This document shows, piece after piece, positions 36,000 to 46,191 of a stretch of 64,000 nucleotides of DNA. The position numbers were made by a program, and so were the translations under genes. The notes under the pieces were generated by a model. That model made no database searches, was not told where the DNA came from, and was given only the letters and a program-made list of their open reading frames with translations. The DNA lies in the NCBI RefSeq assembly GCF_000015645.1, contig NC_008816.1, positions 682,001-746,000 of the forward strand, in the 5' to 3' direction. The DNA is from Prochlorococcus marinus str. AS9601 (GTDB taxonomy: Bacteria; Cyanobacteriota; Cyanobacteriia; PCC-6307; Cyanobiaceae). Numbering within the stretch: position 1 is the first letter of the stretch; each line of letters opens with the position of its first letter.

Positions 36000-37001
36000 G
36001 TGAATCAAACTTTAATTCAAGAAATTCTCGAAGTTGTCGAGCAAGCTGCTATTGCCTCAGCAAAACTAACAGGACTTGGTCAAAAAGATGAAGCTGATGC
36101 TGCAGCAGTCGAGGCAATGAGATTGCGAATGGGCAAAATTGAAATGAAAGGGAAAATTGTTATTGGAGAAGGTGAAAGAGATGAAGCACCTATGCTTTAT
36201 ATAGGTGAAGAGGTTGGAAGTGGAAGTGGTCCAGGGGTCGACTTTGCAGTAGATCCTTGTGAAGGAACTAATCTTTGTGCGAATAATCAAAGAGGATCTA
36301 TGGCTGTTTTAGCTGCCTCTGATACGGGTGGTCTTTTCAATGCTCCTGATTTTTACATGAACAAATTAGCAGCGCCTCCTGCAGCCAAAGGTAAAGTAGA
36401 TATTAGAAATTCAGCGACTGAAAACTTGAAGATACTAAGTGATTGCTTGGGTCTTTCTATTGATGAGCTTACTGTTGTTGTAATGGATAGAACTAGGCAT
36501 AAAGATTTAATTAAAGAGATTCGAGGATGTGGTGCTAAAGTTCAACCGATTTCTGATGGTGATGTTCAAGCTGCGATTGCATGTGGTTTTGCAGGAATTG
36601 GAACACATTGCTTGATGGGTATTGGTGCAGCTCCAGAGGGTGTTATTTCAGCTGCTGCAATGAGAGCTCTTGGCGGACACTTTCAAGGACAACTAGTTTA
36701 TGATCCAGCAATCGCTCAAACTTCTGAATGGGCTGATTACACAAAAGAAGGAAATATAAAACGTCTTAATGAAATGGGCATAACCGATATAGATAAAATT
36801 TATGAAGCTAATGAATTGGCATCGGGAGAAAATGTTGTTTTCGCTGGAAGTGGAATAACTGATGGATTACTATTTGACGGAGTTAAATTTGAAAGGGATT
36901 GTGTTAGAACAAGTAGTTTGGTTATTAGTACATTAGATAGTACTGCAAGGTTCACAAATACTGTCCATATAAAAGATGGTGCTAAGAGTATCAGCCTTTA
37001 A
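36000..37001 (+). CDS. glpX: Fructose-1,6-/sedoheptulose-1,7-bisphosphatase, class II
   Basis: A 333-residue GlpX-type bifunctional phosphatase, the main FBPase/SBPase of the cyanobacterial Calvin cycle. Metal and substrate residues lie in [26 protein letters not shown] and [11 protein letters not shown], followed by the characteristic [17 protein letters not shown] and [18 protein letters not shown]. The start is GTG at 36000. Upstream is the rpe-glpX divergent spacer with a perfect 29-base palindrome, which may set its expression. hemA follows 18 bases after the stop, probably on the same transcript. Confidence 0.96.
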   Translation: MNQTLIQEILEVVEQAAIASAKLTGLGQKDEADAAAVEAMRLRMGKIEMKGKIVIGEGERDEAPMLYIGEEVGSGSGPGVDFAVDPCEGTNLCANNQRGSMAVLAASDTGGLFNAPDFYMNKLAAPPAAKGKVDIRNSATENLKILSDCLGLSIDELTVVVMDRTRHKDLIKEIRGCGAKVQPISDGDVQAAIACGFAGIGTHCLMGIGAAPEGVISAAAMRALGGHFQGQLVYDPAIAQTSEWADYTKEGNIKRLNEMGITDIDKIYEANELASGENVVFAGSGITDGLLFDGVKFERDCVRTSSLVISTLDSTARFTNTVHIKDGAKSISL

Positions 37002-37019
37002 AAATTCATTGTTGATATT

Positions 37020-38330
37020 ATGCATATTGTTGTCGTCGGACTGAGTCATCGCACGGCACCTGTTGAAGTGCGTGAGAAATTAAGTATTCCTGACCAATCC
37101 ATAACAGAATCATTGAAAGCATTAAAAGCTTTCTCTGATGTATTAGAGGTGTCAATCTTAAGTACTTGTAATAGGATGGAAATATATGCACTAGTAAAGG
37201 ATAAAAATACTGGAATTTCATCTATAAAGGAATTTATATCAGAATATTCTGGAATTATTTTTGAAGATTTAAATCCACATCTTTTTTGCTTTAGACAGGA
37301 AGAAGCAGTTTTGCATTTGATGAAAGTCTCGGCAGGACTCGATAGCCTCGTTTTAGGTGAAGGACAAATCCTTTCGCAGGTAAAAAAAATGATGAGGTTA
37401 GGTCAAGAAAATCAATCTACTGGCCCAATTCTTAATAGATTATTAACACAATCAGTTAGTACAGGTAAAAAAGTAAGATCTGAAACAAATTTAGGAACTG
37501 GAGCCGTATCAATTAGTTCAGCAGCTGTAGAACTTGCCCAATTAAAAATTGGACAAGAAAAGGGTTTTGATACTCTCGTAAGTTTGGAATCAGAGAACGT
37601 TCTTGTTGTTGGCGCTGGACGAATGAGTAGGCTATTAATAACTCATTTAAAATCAAAAGGATGTCATAAACTTATCCTTTTAAATAGAAATATTGATAGA
37701 GCATTAAATCTTGCTCAAGACTTTCCTGATTTAGAGATTGTTTGTAGAGGGTTAAATGAATTAGAAGAAAACATATCACTATCTTCCATTGTTTTCACCA
37801 GTACTGCTTCTGAAGAGCCAATTATTGATCTCGCAAAAATTGAAAAATTAAATTTGAGTAATAGACTTAAATTTATTGATATTGGTGTACCGAGAAATAT
37901 ATCTAATGATGTCAAACAACATCAATTTGTAAAATCATTTGATGTTGATGACTTACAAGAGGTAGTTTCAAGAAATCAAGAATTTAGACAGAAAATAGCA
38001 AAGGAAGCGGAATCTTTAGTAGAAGAAGAAAGGATCATTTTTCTAGAATGGTGGGCAAGTTTAGAGGCCGTTCCAGTAATTAATAAACTTAGATCAGATT
38101 TGGAGTTGATTAGAAAAGAGGAATTGCAAAAAGCACTTAGCAGAATGGGACCAGATTTTTCGGCTCGAGAAAGAAAAGTTGTGGAAGCTCTGACTAAAGG
38201 AATAATTAATAAAATACTTCATACGCCGGTCACCAAGTTGAGAAGTCCTCAATCAAGAGAAGAAAGACAAGTTTCTTTGAAAATCGTTGAAAAATTGTTT
38301 TCTTTGGTAGAAGAGGAACAAAATAACTAA
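37020..38330 (+). CDS. hemA: Glutamyl-tRNA reductase
   Basis: A 436-residue enzyme for the first committed step of C5 tetrapyrrole synthesis (glutamyl-tRNA to glutamate 1-semialdehyde), feeding chlorophyll and heme. The catalytic cysteine is C50 in LSTCNRMEIY. The substrate pocket GLDSLVLGEGQILSQVK and the NADPH-binding VLVVGAGRMSRLL are present, and the C-terminal dimerisation helices follow. It lies 18 bases after glpX, coupling pigment synthesis to a Calvin-cycle gene. Nothing is missing. Confidence 0.96.
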   Translation: MHIVVVGLSHRTAPVEVREKLSIPDQSITESLKALKAFSDVLEVSILSTCNRMEIYALVKDKNTGISSIKEFISEYSGIIFEDLNPHLFCFRQEEAVLHLMKVSAGLDSLVLGEGQILSQVKKMMRLGQENQSTGPILNRLLTQSVSTGKKVRSETNLGTGAVSISSAAVELAQLKIGQEKGFDTLVSLESENVLVVGAGRMSRLLITHLKSKGCHKLILLNRNIDRALNLAQDFPDLEIVCRGLNELEENISLSSIVFTSTASEEPIIDLAKIEKLNLSNRLKFIDIGVPRNISNDVKQHQFVKSFDVDDLQEVVSRNQEFRQKIAKEAESLVEEERIIFLEWWASLEAVPVINKLRSDLELIRKEELQKALSRMGPDFSARERKVVEALTKGIINKILHTPVTKLRSPQSREERQVSLKIVEKLFSLVEEEQNN

Positions 38331-38460
38331 CTTTTTTCGATTTATATTAAGTTTTTCCAGTGATTTATCGAAATACCTTTGTAAACTGACCATTTGTATT
38401 TCTAAATATGCACATAATCAGTTACTTTAAGTAGTTGTATATCTACCTCCATTAGATTGA

Positions 38461-39756
38461 ATGAAGCGTGTGTTGGCCATAATCCTCGGAGGAGGAAAAG
38501 GTTCTAGACTTTACCCTCTAACTAAAATGAGGGCTAAACCTGCTGTGCCATTGGCAGGTAAGTATCGTTTGATAGATATTCCGATTAGTAATTGTATAAA
38601 TTCAGGCATTGAAAAAATGTACGTATTGACTCAGTTCAATAGTGCATCTCTAAATAGACATATAGGAAGAACCTATAATTTAAATGGCCCTTTCGGTCAA
38701 GGATTTGTGGAGGTTTTAGCGGCACAACAGACTCCTGATAGTCCGAAGTGGTTTGAAGGTACTGCTGATGCTGTAAGAAAATATCAATGGTTATTTCAAG
38801 AATGGGATGTTGATGAATATTTAATATTGTCAGGTGATCAACTGTACAGAATGGACTACAGTTTATTTGTTCAACATCATAGAGATAATGGGTCTGATTT
38901 AACTGTTGCAGCTTTGCCTGTTGATGAAGCTCAGGCAGAAGGTTTTGGTCTAATGAGAACCGATGATGTAGGAAATATTAAAGAATTCAGTGAAAAGCCT
39001 TCTGGAGAGAAGTTGAAGGCAATGGCAGTAGATACTTCAAAATTTGGATTAAGTAAGGAGTCAGCGGCCGAAAAACCGTACCTAGCCTCTATGGGTATTT
39101 ACGTTTTCAGCAGAAATACTCTTTTCGATCTTCTAAATAAATTTCCTAATTATACTGACTTTGGTAAGGATATAATTCCAGAAGCCCTCAATAGAGGCGA
39201 TACTCTTAAAAGTTATGTATTCGATGATTATTGGGAAGATATCGGCACCATTGGGGCATTCTTTGAGTCAAACCTTGCATTGACTGAGCAACCAAAACCT
39301 CCATTTAGTTTTTATGATGAGAAATTTCCAATTTATACAAGACCTAGATTTCTCCCCCCTTCTAAACTTGTTGATGCTCAAATTACTGATTCAATAGTTT
39401 GTGAAGGTACAATCTTGAAGTCATGCAGTATTTTACATTGTGTTTTAGGTGTAAGAAGCAGGATTGAGAGTGATTCGGTTCTTGAGGACACTCTTGTTAT
39501 GGGTGCCGATTTCTTTGAATCTCCTGAAGAGAGGATTGAATTAAGAAAAGGAGGCGGAACCCCTCTTGGAGTAGGTGAAGGAACTACTGTAAAAAGAGCA
39601 ATCCTTGATAAGAATACAAGAATTGGTGATAATGTCGTGATCATTAATAAAGATCGAGTAGAGGAAGCAGATAAGCCAGAATTAGGCTTTTATATCAGAA
39701 ATGGAATTGTCGTAGTAGTTAAAAATGCAACCATTGCAAACGGAACTGTTATTTAA
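38461..39756 (+). CDS. glgC: Glucose-1-phosphate adenylyltransferase
   Basis: A 431-residue ADP-glucose pyrophosphorylase, the control step of glycogen synthesis. The nucleotide-binding [21 protein letters not shown] is complete, as are [23 protein letters not shown], the sugar-phosphate region [10 protein letters not shown], and a C-terminal left-handed beta helix with regulatory lysines (in [15 protein letters not shown]). The cyanobacterial enzyme is activated by 3-phosphoglycerate and inhibited by phosphate. It has its own 130-base upstream region and is followed by gnd. Confidence 0.96.
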   Translation: MKRVLAIILGGGKGSRLYPLTKMRAKPAVPLAGKYRLIDIPISNCINSGIEKMYVLTQFNSASLNRHIGRTYNLNGPFGQGFVEVLAAQQTPDSPKWFEGTADAVRKYQWLFQEWDVDEYLILSGDQLYRMDYSLFVQHHRDNGSDLTVAALPVDEAQAEGFGLMRTDDVGNIKEFSEKPSGEKLKAMAVDTSKFGLSKESAAEKPYLASMGIYVFSRNTLFDLLNKFPNYTDFGKDIIPEALNRGDTLKSYVFDDYWEDIGTIGAFFESNLALTEQPKPPFSFYDEKFPIYTRPRFLPPSKLVDAQITDSIVCEGTILKSCSILHCVLGVRSRIESDSVLEDTLVMGADFFESPEERIELRKGGGTPLGVGEGTTVKRAILDKNTRIGDNVVIINKDRVEEADKPELGFYIRNGIVVVVKNATIANGTVI

Positions 39757-39852
39757 TTCTTTTCGATCATTTTTCGCTGACATAAGTATTTTTTTTTGAG
39801 CAATTTTGTTGAGTTGGATGCACACTATATTTATTGAGTTTTTTAATTTTTT

Positions 39853-41271
39853 ATGTCCAAGGCACATTTTGGTTTAATAGGTCTTGGTGTTATGGGCGAA
39901 AACTTAGTTCTTAACGCAGAGAGAAATGGATTTTCTAGTGTAGTTTTTAATAGGACTTACTCAAAAACTGAGGAATTTTTGCAAGGTCGTGGCCTTGGTA
40001 AGAGTATAGAGGGAGCTGAAACTCTTCAAGAATTTGTTAATAAGCTTGAGAGACCTAGAAGAATTCTCATGATGGTAAAAGCTGGGCCAGCAACAGATGC
40101 TGTCATTGATAATATTTCTGGATATCTCGAGGAAGGAGATTTATTAATAGATGGCGGTAATTCTCAATTTAAAGATACAGAAAGAAGGGTGAATACCCTT
40201 GAAAGTAAAAGTTTTGGATACATTGGGATGGGAGTCTCTGGAGGTGCCAAAGGAGCTCTAGAGGGTCCAAGTATGATGCCCGGTGGTACTAAGGCTTCAT
40301 ATGATGCAATAGAAAGCTTACTAACGAAAATGGCTGCCAAAGTTGAAGACGGACCATGTGTTGCATATGTTGGCCCAGGAGGCTCAGGTCATTTTGTAAA
40401 AACTGTTCATAACGGAATTGAATATGGAATTGAACAAATACTTGCAGAAGCTTATGACCTTATGAAGAGAGTCAAAGGTATGAATGGACAGCAGATGTCA
40501 GAGGTATTTGGTATTTGGAATAATACTGATGAATTAGCTTCTTATCTTGTTGAGATAACAGAGATTTGTCTAAATACAAAAGATGAGATGACTGGAGATG
40601 ATGTCGTGGAAAAAATATTAGATAAAGCTGGCCAGAAAGGTACAGGTCTATGGACTGTTGTAAGTGCTCTAGAACTGGGGGTATCAGTCCCAACTATTTA
40701 TGCATCTTTAAATGCAAGAGTAATGAGTTCTTTAAAAGAGCAACGTACTGAGATTGAAAAAACTATTCCATCTAAAGATATAGAGGATTTTGATTTAGGA
40801 AATATATCAGATGGAATGAAACCTTTATTTGATGCTGTAGTCCTTGCCACAATTGCTAGCTATGCCCAAGGTATGGATATTTTAAGAGAAGCATCTGCAG
40901 TATATAACTATGGTTTGAATATGCCGTCAATTGCACAAATATGGAAAGGTGGTTGCATAATTAGATCAAAATTATTAAGTAAAATTCAAGATGCTTATAA
41001 CAAAGACCCTGATCTAAAAAATTTAATTTTTGATGATTGGTTTAACAATGAAATTGCGACAAGATTAGATAACTTAGCTAAGGTGGTTTCTCTATCCACA
41101 AAGGCAGGTATACCAGTCCCATGTTTATCCAGTACTTTAGATTATTTGAATAGTTATAGAACTAATAGACTTCCTCAGAATCTTGTTCAGGCAATGAGAG
41201 ACTGTTTTGGCTCCCATACATATGAAAGAATTGATAGGGAAGGTAGTTTTCATACTGAATGGATGAAATGA
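39853..41271 (+). CDS. gnd: 6-phosphogluconate dehydrogenase (decarboxylating)
   Basis: A 472-residue dehydrogenase of the oxidative pentose phosphate pathway, producing NADPH and ribulose 5-phosphate. The NADP-binding start FGLIGLGVMGENLVLNAERNG is followed by GMGVSGGAKGALEGPSMMPG and the catalytic GSGHFVKTVHNGIEYG with its lysine and histidine/asparagine. The C-terminal substrate segment SYRTNRLPQNLVQAMRDCFG is present. It overlaps pgl, so the second and third steps of the pathway are made together; these genes are typically used at night in cyanobacteria. Confidence 0.96.
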   Translation: MSKAHFGLIGLGVMGENLVLNAERNGFSSVVFNRTYSKTEEFLQGRGLGKSIEGAETLQEFVNKLERPRRILMMVKAGPATDAVIDNISGYLEEGDLLIDGGNSQFKDTERRVNTLESKSFGYIGMGVSGGAKGALEGPSMMPGGTKASYDAIESLLTKMAAKVEDGPCVAYVGPGGSGHFVKTVHNGIEYGIEQILAEAYDLMKRVKGMNGQQMSEVFGIWNNTDELASYLVEITEICLNTKDEMTGDDVVEKILDKAGQKGTGLWTVVSALELGVSVPTIYASLNARVMSSLKEQRTEIEKTIPSKDIEDFDLGNISDGMKPLFDAVVLATIASYAQGMDILREASAVYNYGLNMPSIAQIWKGGCIIRSKLLSKIQDAYNKDPDLKNLIFDDWFNNEIATRLDNLAKVVSLSTKAGIPVPCLSSTLDYLNSYRTNRLPQNLVQAMRDCFGSHTYERIDREGSFHTEWMK

Positions 41272-41996
41272 TTGAAAAGGTCAAAAATGGATACACCTTA
41301 AATATATGCAAAGACAAGTTAGAACTATCAACAGCGGTTTTTAAGTTTATTCAAAGCCATATTATTCATACTTTAAAAAAGAAAGACAGATTCAAATTTT
41401 GTGTAAGTGGAGGTTCAACTCCTAAATCTGTTTATCATCTCTTATCTCATAATGATCTTCAATGGGATATGGTTGATGTCTTTTTAGGAGATGAAAGATG
41501 TGTTGATCCAAATTCAGAATTAAGTAACTCGTTAATGTTGAGAAATTCTTTGCTAACTAATTTTGGATCTAAAGCTTATTTTTATGAAATTTTCAATGAT
41601 TTAAACGCTGATGATGAAACTACTAAAAATCAATTTATTTCTAAATTATTTGAAAAATGCGGATCAAACCCTCCAACTTTTGATTTAACATTATTAGGCC
41701 TTGGAGATGATGGCCATACAGCCTCACTATTCCCTTATCAAAAAAATAATAATGTAGATGATTTTGTTATTTTTAATGAAGGTAAAGGTTTAAAAAGAAT
41801 TTCATTAACTCCAAAGGTTCTTTCAGCTTCTTCAAAGATAGTATTTTTAGTTAGTGGAGCTTCTAAAAGAATTGCTCTTGAGAGGTTATTAGATGAAAAA
41901 GAGCCACCAGATAGAACACCATCAAAATTAATAAAATCTAATAATCAAATTTCAATATTTTGTGATCAGGAATCAGCAAAAGAATTAGAAATTTAG
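41268..41996 (+). CDS. pgl: 6-phosphogluconolactonase
   Basis: About 242 residues. It hydrolyses 6-phosphogluconolactone, the step before gnd. Conserved parts are CVSGGSTPKSVYHLL, VFLGDERCVDPNSELSN and LGLGDDGHTASLFP, the last carrying the catalytic histidine. I prefer ATG 41268 because it gives the ATGA overlap with the gnd stop; an in-frame ATG at 41259 would add three residues. A CIA30 gene follows 30 bases after the stop. Confidence 0.94.
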   Translation: MIEKVKNGYTLNICKDKLELSTAVFKFIQSHIIHTLKKKDRFKFCVSGGSTPKSVYHLLSHNDLQWDMVDVFLGDERCVDPNSELSNSLMLRNSLLTNFGSKAYFYEIFNDLNADDETTKNQFISKLFEKCGSNPPTFDLTLLGLGDDGHTASLFPYQKNNNVDDFVIFNEGKGLKRISLTPKVLSASSKIVFLVSGASKRIALERLLDEKEPPDRTPSKLIKSNNQISIFCDQESAKELEI

Positions 41997-42026
41997 TTAA
42001 AGTCTATTAATAATTTAAATTATTTA

Positions 42027-42575
42027 ATGAGTAAGAAAAAATTTTTATTCCAGAAAAAGGAGTTCGATGGTTGGAAAACATTAAATGATACTGTTATGGG
42101 CGGATCAAGTTCAGCTTTTTGTGAAACCTCAAATTCGGGTTTGATATTAAAGGGTAATATTGTCGAGAAAGCAGGAGGATTTGTTAGTTGTAGATCTTCT
42201 ATATATAAACCTTCTTTAAATGTATCTGAGTATTCATCCTTTGAATTAAATATTGATGGACAAGGAAGAACTTTTAAATTTGCTGTCGCTTGTGAAGATG
42301 ATCTACTAGGACTAACCGAATTTATTCCTGGTGGTCTTAGATGGATTAAATCATTTCCAACAAAAAAATTCGGGACAACAAATGTTCAAATTCCTTTTAG
42401 TGAGTTAAAACCTTCAGTAAGAGCTAATAAAGTACGTTTTCCATTTAAATTCAAGCCATCTAAAATTAAAAGATTGCAACTACTACACTCTAAGTTCGGT
42501 GATGATGGATTACTTAATAATGAGTTTAAACAGGGTTCAATAAAAGTTTTAATTAAATCAATAAGTGTTATTTGA
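42027..42575 (+). CDS. CIA30 family protein
   Basis: A 182-residue beta-sandwich protein of the CIA30 (complex I intermediate-associated) family, recognised from DGWKTLNDTVMGGSSSAF near the start, LKGNIVEKAGGFVSCRS, and FTLNI-like strands to the end. In mitochondria CIA30 is an assembly chaperone of complex I; in cyanobacteria and plastids relatives of unknown target occur. There is no signal peptide. It overlaps the next gene by 11 bases and follows pgl, so it probably shares that transcript. Linking it to NDH-1 assembly is only an inference. Confidence 0.82.
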   Translation: MSKKKFLFQKKEFDGWKTLNDTVMGGSSSAFCETSNSGLILKGNIVEKAGGFVSCRSSIYKPSLNVSEYSSFELNIDGQGRTFKFAVACEDDLLGLTEFIPGGLRWIKSFPTKKFGTTNVQIPFSELKPSVRANKVRFPFKFKPSKIKRLQLLHSKFGDDGLLNNEFKQGSIKVLIKSISVI

Positions 42576-42951
42576 AAATCCACCTAAAAATATAGAGAGC
42601 TTAATCGCTAAGTCAGCAGATTTAACAAATAAACCTTTTGTGCATTCTGTCGTAAAAATAAATGGTGAATACGAATTCGAAGATGAAGATATTGATTTAA
42701 CAGTTAATATCTTATGTAGAGATAAAGAAGGTAAAAGATTAGAAATTTATGATCTTGAATTAGAACTTTTTAAATCAAATAAAGAGTTGGTTTTAGTAAT
42801 CTCTAAGCTTAACTTCCCTGATGAACCAATATTATGGTGTGGAGTTAAAACATTATGGATGGATAGCAATAATGGGAAAAAATGCAATTCACCGAAATAC
42901 AGCGCTAGATTGGAAAATTTAGCAAATAGGATAAAAAGTTTTATTGATTAA
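42565..42951 (+). CDS. Hypothetical protein (128 aa)
   Basis: A 128-residue soluble protein beginning at GTG 42565, overlapping the CIA30 gene by 11 bases. Predicted structure is alternating strands (FVHSVVKING, DIDLTVNILC, LEIYDLELELF) with a C-terminal helix. Two segments look well-ordered: LPDEPILWCGVKTLWM-like (FPDEPILWCGVKTLW) and SARLENLANRIKSF. I do not recognise the family. The overlap suggests translational coupling with CIA30. Confidence 0.6.
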   Translation: MLFENPPKNIESLIAKSADLTNKPFVHSVVKINGEYEFEDEDIDLTVNILCRDKEGKRLEIYDLELELFKSNKELVLVISKLNFPDEPILWCGVKTLWMDSNNGKKCNSPKYSARLENLANRIKSFID

Positions 42952-42952
42952 G

Positions 42953-42982
42953 AAAAAAAATTTGAGCTGATTTATAAATCAG
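42953..42982 (-). terminator. Palindrome and T tract at the 3' end of ilvD
   Basis: CTGATTTATAAATCAG at 42967-42982 is a perfect 16-base palindrome covering the ilvD stop. On the minus strand it is followed after six bases by eight consecutive T (42960-42953). This can act as a weak intrinsic terminator for ilvD, converging on the plus-strand gene that ends at 42951. Confidence 0.45.
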
Positions 42983-44645
42983 TAACAGCCCCTAAACTTG
43001 ATGTGCTTACGATTCTCGAATATTTTGAAAGAATTCCTCTTTTGTATTTTTGAATAGGTTTTACCCAATCTTTTTTTCTTTTTTCTAATTCTTCGTCAGA
43101 TAAATCAACTTCAATTAGTTGTTTTACAGCATCTACTGTAATTAAATCACCTTGTTTTATTAGAGCAATATTTCCTCCTACAGCAGCCTCTGGAGCTATG
43201 TGACCCACAACAAGACCATAGGTACCGCCGCTAAATCTGCCATCGGTAATTAAAGCCACCTTCTCTCCTAGCCCTTGACCAACAATTGCAGATGTTGGAG
43301 CTAACATCTCTCTCATACCTGGTCCTCCTACAGGACCTTCGTTTCTAATAACAACAACATCACCAGCTTTGATATCGTTATTTAATATCGATTTTAAACA
43401 ATCTTCTTCACTTTCAAAAATTTTTGCGGGACCTGTTAATACAGGGTTTTTTACTCCGCTAATTTTGGCTACAGAACCTTCGCTCGCTAAGTTACCTTTT
43501 AATATCGCTAGATGTCCTTTTTTATAAAGAGGGTTATCTATGTCTCTTATGACATTTTGATTTGTTGGAGGCTTATCTGGAATATTTTGTAAGTATTCTG
43601 AGATGGTTTTTCCTTCAATGTTTTTGCAATCGCCATGAATTAATCCTGCATTCAAAAGTATTTTCATTACTTGTGGAATCCCACCTGCCTTATGAAGATC
43701 CACCGTCACATATTTACCACTCGGTTTAAGGTCACAAATAACGGGTACTTTTTGTCTGATTCTCTCAAAATCATTAATGTTGATATCTATTCCTGCAGTA
43801 TTCGCGATAGCTAAGATGTGCAATACCGCATTTGTTGATCCGCCAATTGCCATAATTACTGATATTGCATTTTCAAATGCTTTCTTAGTCATTAGGTCTA
43901 GAGGTCTTATATCTTTTTCTATTGCGGAGACTAATATCTCAGCACTTTTGTCTGCACTTAGTTCTTTTTCAAGATCTTCAGCAGCCATAGTGGAACTGTG
44001 AGGAAGACTTAACCCTAATACTTCAATAACCGCAGACATTGTATTAGCTGTAAACATTCCTCCACAGCTACCAGCACCAGGAATACAATTTTTCTCAACT
44101 TGGATTAGCCTTTCTTCATTAATTTTGCCTGATGTTAATTGTCCAACAGCTTCAAATGCACTAACAACAGTAAGATCTTCTCCATGCAATTTCCCAGGCT
44201 TTATTGTTCCTCCATAAATGAAAATTGATGGAATATTCATTCTTGCAATCGCAATCATGGCACCCGGCATATTTTTATCACATCCACCTATAGCAAGTAC
44301 TCCATCCATACTCTGAGCATTGCATGCTGTTTCAATTGAATCAGCAATAACTTCTCTTGAAACTAGGGAATATTTCATGCCCTCTGTTCCCATAGAAATC
44401 CCATCACTTACTGTTATAGTCCCAAACATCTGAGGCATCCCACCTGATCTTTTTATAGACTCTTCAGCTTTTAGAGCTAACTTATTTAAACCCATATTGC
44501 ATGGTGTTATGGTGCTGTATCCATTTGCAACTCCAATAATAGGTTTATTAAAATCTTCATCATTAAATCCAACAGCTCTTAACATCGATCTGTTAGGTGA
44601 TCTTTGCACACCTTGGGTTATTGCAGATGATCTGAGTTTATTCAT
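42972..44645 (-). CDS. ilvD: Dihydroxy-acid dehydratase
   Basis: A 557-residue Fe-S dehydratase of branched-chain amino acid synthesis. Cluster cysteines are C49 (TITPCNMG), C122 ([11 protein letters not shown]) and C194 ([14 protein letters not shown]), the three-cysteine pattern of the 2Fe-2S type enzymes. The C-terminal [28 protein letters not shown] segment is intact. The product feeds valine, isoleucine and leucine; leuB occurs elsewhere in the window. A small membrane protein gene lies 23 bases upstream on the same strand. Confidence 0.96.
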   Translation of the reverse strand: MNKLRSSAITQGVQRSPNRSMLRAVGFNDEDFNKPIIGVANGYSTITPCNMGLNKLALKAEESIKRSGGMPQMFGTITVSDGISMGTEGMKYSLVSREVIADSIETACNAQSMDGVLAIGGCDKNMPGAMIAIARMNIPSIFIYGGTIKPGKLHGEDLTVVSAFEAVGQLTSGKINEERLIQVEKNCIPGAGSCGGMFTANTMSAVIEVLGLSLPHSSTMAAEDLEKELSADKSAEILVSAIEKDIRPLDLMTKKAFENAISVIMAIGGSTNAVLHILAIANTAGIDININDFERIRQKVPVICDLKPSGKYVTVDLHKAGGIPQVMKILLNAGLIHGDCKNIEGKTISEYLQNIPDKPPTNQNVIRDIDNPLYKKGHLAILKGNLASEGSVAKISGVKNPVLTGPAKIFESEEDCLKSILNNDIKAGDVVVIRNEGPVGGPGMREMLAPTSAIVGQGLGEKVALITDGRFSGGTYGLVVGHIAPEAAVGGNIALIKQGDLITVDAVKQLIEVDLSDEELEKRKKDWVKPIQKYKRGILSKYSRIVSTSSLGAVTDL

Positions 44646-44668
44646 ATTATTTGAGAACCTTTTTTATT

Positions 44669-44959
44669 CTATTGCCCCAACTCTTCAAGTTGCTTCCTCA
44701 CATCAGCAATTGCAGAATTAAGTTGCTCAACTTTCTTCTCCAGATTCTCTCCTTCAACTTCATTTATATTTTCATTTGAATCAATCGCTTCTGAGCCGTC
44801 TTGAATTCTGGAGGAATACATCATTGCTTTTTGTTTTTTTTCCTCTTTTCTTTTGTCTGCTTCAGATATTAACCACCATGCTAGACCTGCTGCTCCAATA
44901 AAAGCACCACTTATTAATGATAAAAGATTATTTGAAGACGAATCTCTGTATTCAGACAT
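44669..44959 (-). CDS. Membrane protein with C-terminal coiled coil (96 aa)
   Basis: A 96-residue protein. A short polar start precedes one membrane helix (LLSLISGAFIGAAGLAWWLI), then an acidic/basic linker, then a C-terminal coiled coil (NLEKKVEQLNSAIADVRKQLEELG). The layout recalls small cyanobacterial thylakoid or plasma membrane proteins of unknown job. It sits 23 bases before ilvD on the same strand and 29 bases after the phosphoribosyltransferase-like gene, so all three may be co-transcribed. Confidence 0.6.
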   Translation of the reverse strand: MSEYRDSSSNNLLSLISGAFIGAAGLAWWLISEADKRKEEKKQKAMMYSSRIQDGSEAIDSNENINEVEGENLEKKVEQLNSAIADVRKQLEELGQ

Positions 44960-44988
44960 TGGTAAAATATTTACTCCTATATTCTATA

Positions 44989-45606
44989 TTAGTTCTTATC
45001 TTGAAATATAGTACTTAAACGCGATAAAGGATTCCCAATACCGGGTACCAATAATGGTTTTTTTTCGTCTTCCTCATCTATGCAAGAAGTGTAAATTACC
45101 TGATTCGGGAATAATTTCGCAATTTCATTTAACCCTTTATTTGAGCAAATAGCAGTTATTAAAAGAATCCTATTTGAATCAACACCTAATTCCTTTAATT
45201 TAATTAAGGTTTCTAATGTGGTTGATTTTGTCGTTATTTGTTCTGAATAAAATATAACTCCTTCATTTGATTCAATAGTTTTAGGAAGTTCTCCTAATGA
45301 GAGGGTTGAATTAGGAATTACTTCTTTAGATCCAAACCAAAGAGATAACCCTTCGGGCAACATTGCGAGCACTTTTATTGGATAATCAGTATTAATAAAG
45401 AATCCATCTGTGTCCCCATTATCAGTATTTACTATTTCTTTTTTATATGGCAGCCAATTACGTAATGCTTCATATGTAAGCCATTTCCCTAATTGCTCAT
45501 ATCCTGTTGAGTACAAAATATCTGGAGTATTTTTTTCTCGCAATATTGAAAGCCAATGTTTTATTAATGGATGAGGAGGAACAATAACCTTTATTGACAT
45601 TGCCAT
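44989..45606 (-). CDS. Uracil phosphoribosyltransferase-like protein, catalytic loops degenerate
   Basis: A 205-residue protein with the UPRT overall plan: the opening VIVPPHPLIKHWLSILREK, the YEALRNWLP region and a C-terminal loop. The PRPP-binding loop, normally an acidic strand followed by ATGGS, reads GVIFYSEQITTKSTTLE (about 116-132). The uracil/pyrophosphate loop, normally VPGLGDAGDR, reads VPGIGNPLSR (187-196). Both catalytic signatures are therefore altered. It may have lost transferase activity or may bind another ligand. It is divergent from the pentapeptide gene and upstream of the small membrane protein and ilvD. Confidence 0.78.
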   Translation of the reverse strand: MAMSIKVIVPPHPLIKHWLSILREKNTPDILYSTGYEQLGKWLTYEALRNWLPYKKEIVNTDNGDTDGFFINTDYPIKVLAMLPEGLSLWFGSKEVIPNSTLSLGELPKTIESNEGVIFYSEQITTKSTTLETLIKLKELGVDSNRILLITAICSNKGLNEIAKLFPNQVIYTSCIDEEDEKKPLLVPGIGNPLSRLSTIFQDKN

Positions 45607-45669
45607 ATATTTTCCTATAGGATACTCTTACAAACTTTAAATACTTAAGTTCTAAAATACAGTCTTATT

Positions 45670-46182
45670 ATGATTAAATCAATTGTTTTCCCCTCACTAA
45701 AGAATGCATTAATTACTTTGTTGTTCGTTGGAATTTTATTTTTTAATTCTGTAAATTCTGCATGGGCTAAACGACCTCCTGAGATTAGAAACCAGCAAGA
45801 CCTTAATTTAGAGCCAGATATGCATGGTCAAGATTTAAGCGGTAACGAATACGTTAAGTTTGATTTGAATGGATTTAATTTTAGTGAAAGTAATTTAGAA
45901 GGCGCGGTGTTCAATAATAGTAAATTGCAAAATTCAAAGTTTAATGGAGCCAATTTAAGAGATGCACTAGCTTATGCAACAGATTTTACAGATGCAGATC
46001 TTTCGGATGTTAATTTTACAAATGCTTTATTAATGGAGAGTAATTTTGAAGGAGCAAAAATAGATGGTGCAGATTTTACTGATGCAGTTCTTAGTCGTAC
46101 ACAACAAAAACAATTATGTGCGATTGCTAATGGCACAAATAGTTCTACAGGAGAGAGTACAGAATATAGCTTAGGTTGTTAA
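45670..46182 (+). CDS. Secreted pentapeptide repeat protein
   Basis: A 170-residue protein with an N-terminal signal peptide (hydrophobic LITLLFVGILFFNSVNSAWA, cut after AWA). The repeat domain is built on A(D/N)LXX units such as FNGANLRDALAYATDF, TDADLSDVNFTNAL and EGAKIDGADFTDAV, which fold as a right-handed quadrilateral beta helix. Two cysteines at the end (LCAIANG, SLGC) may pair. Similar lumenal pentapeptide proteins are known in thylakoids without assigned function. The CobW GTPase gene follows nine bases later. Confidence 0.85.
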   Translation: MIKSIVFPSLKNALITLLFVGILFFNSVNSAWAKRPPEIRNQQDLNLEPDMHGQDLSGNEYVKFDLNGFNFSESNLEGAVFNNSKLQNSKFNGANLRDALAYATDFTDADLSDVNFTNALLMESNFEGAKIDGADFTDAVLSRTQQKQLCAIANGTNSSTGESTEYSLGC

Positions 46183-46191
46183 TCATAAAAA

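Noticed and set aside
38431-38446. GTAG-N8-CTAC before glgC as a possible NtcA site
   Set aside because: The NtcA consensus GTA-N8-TAC requires a spacing that this sequence misses by two bases, and no suitable -10 box follows at the usual distance.
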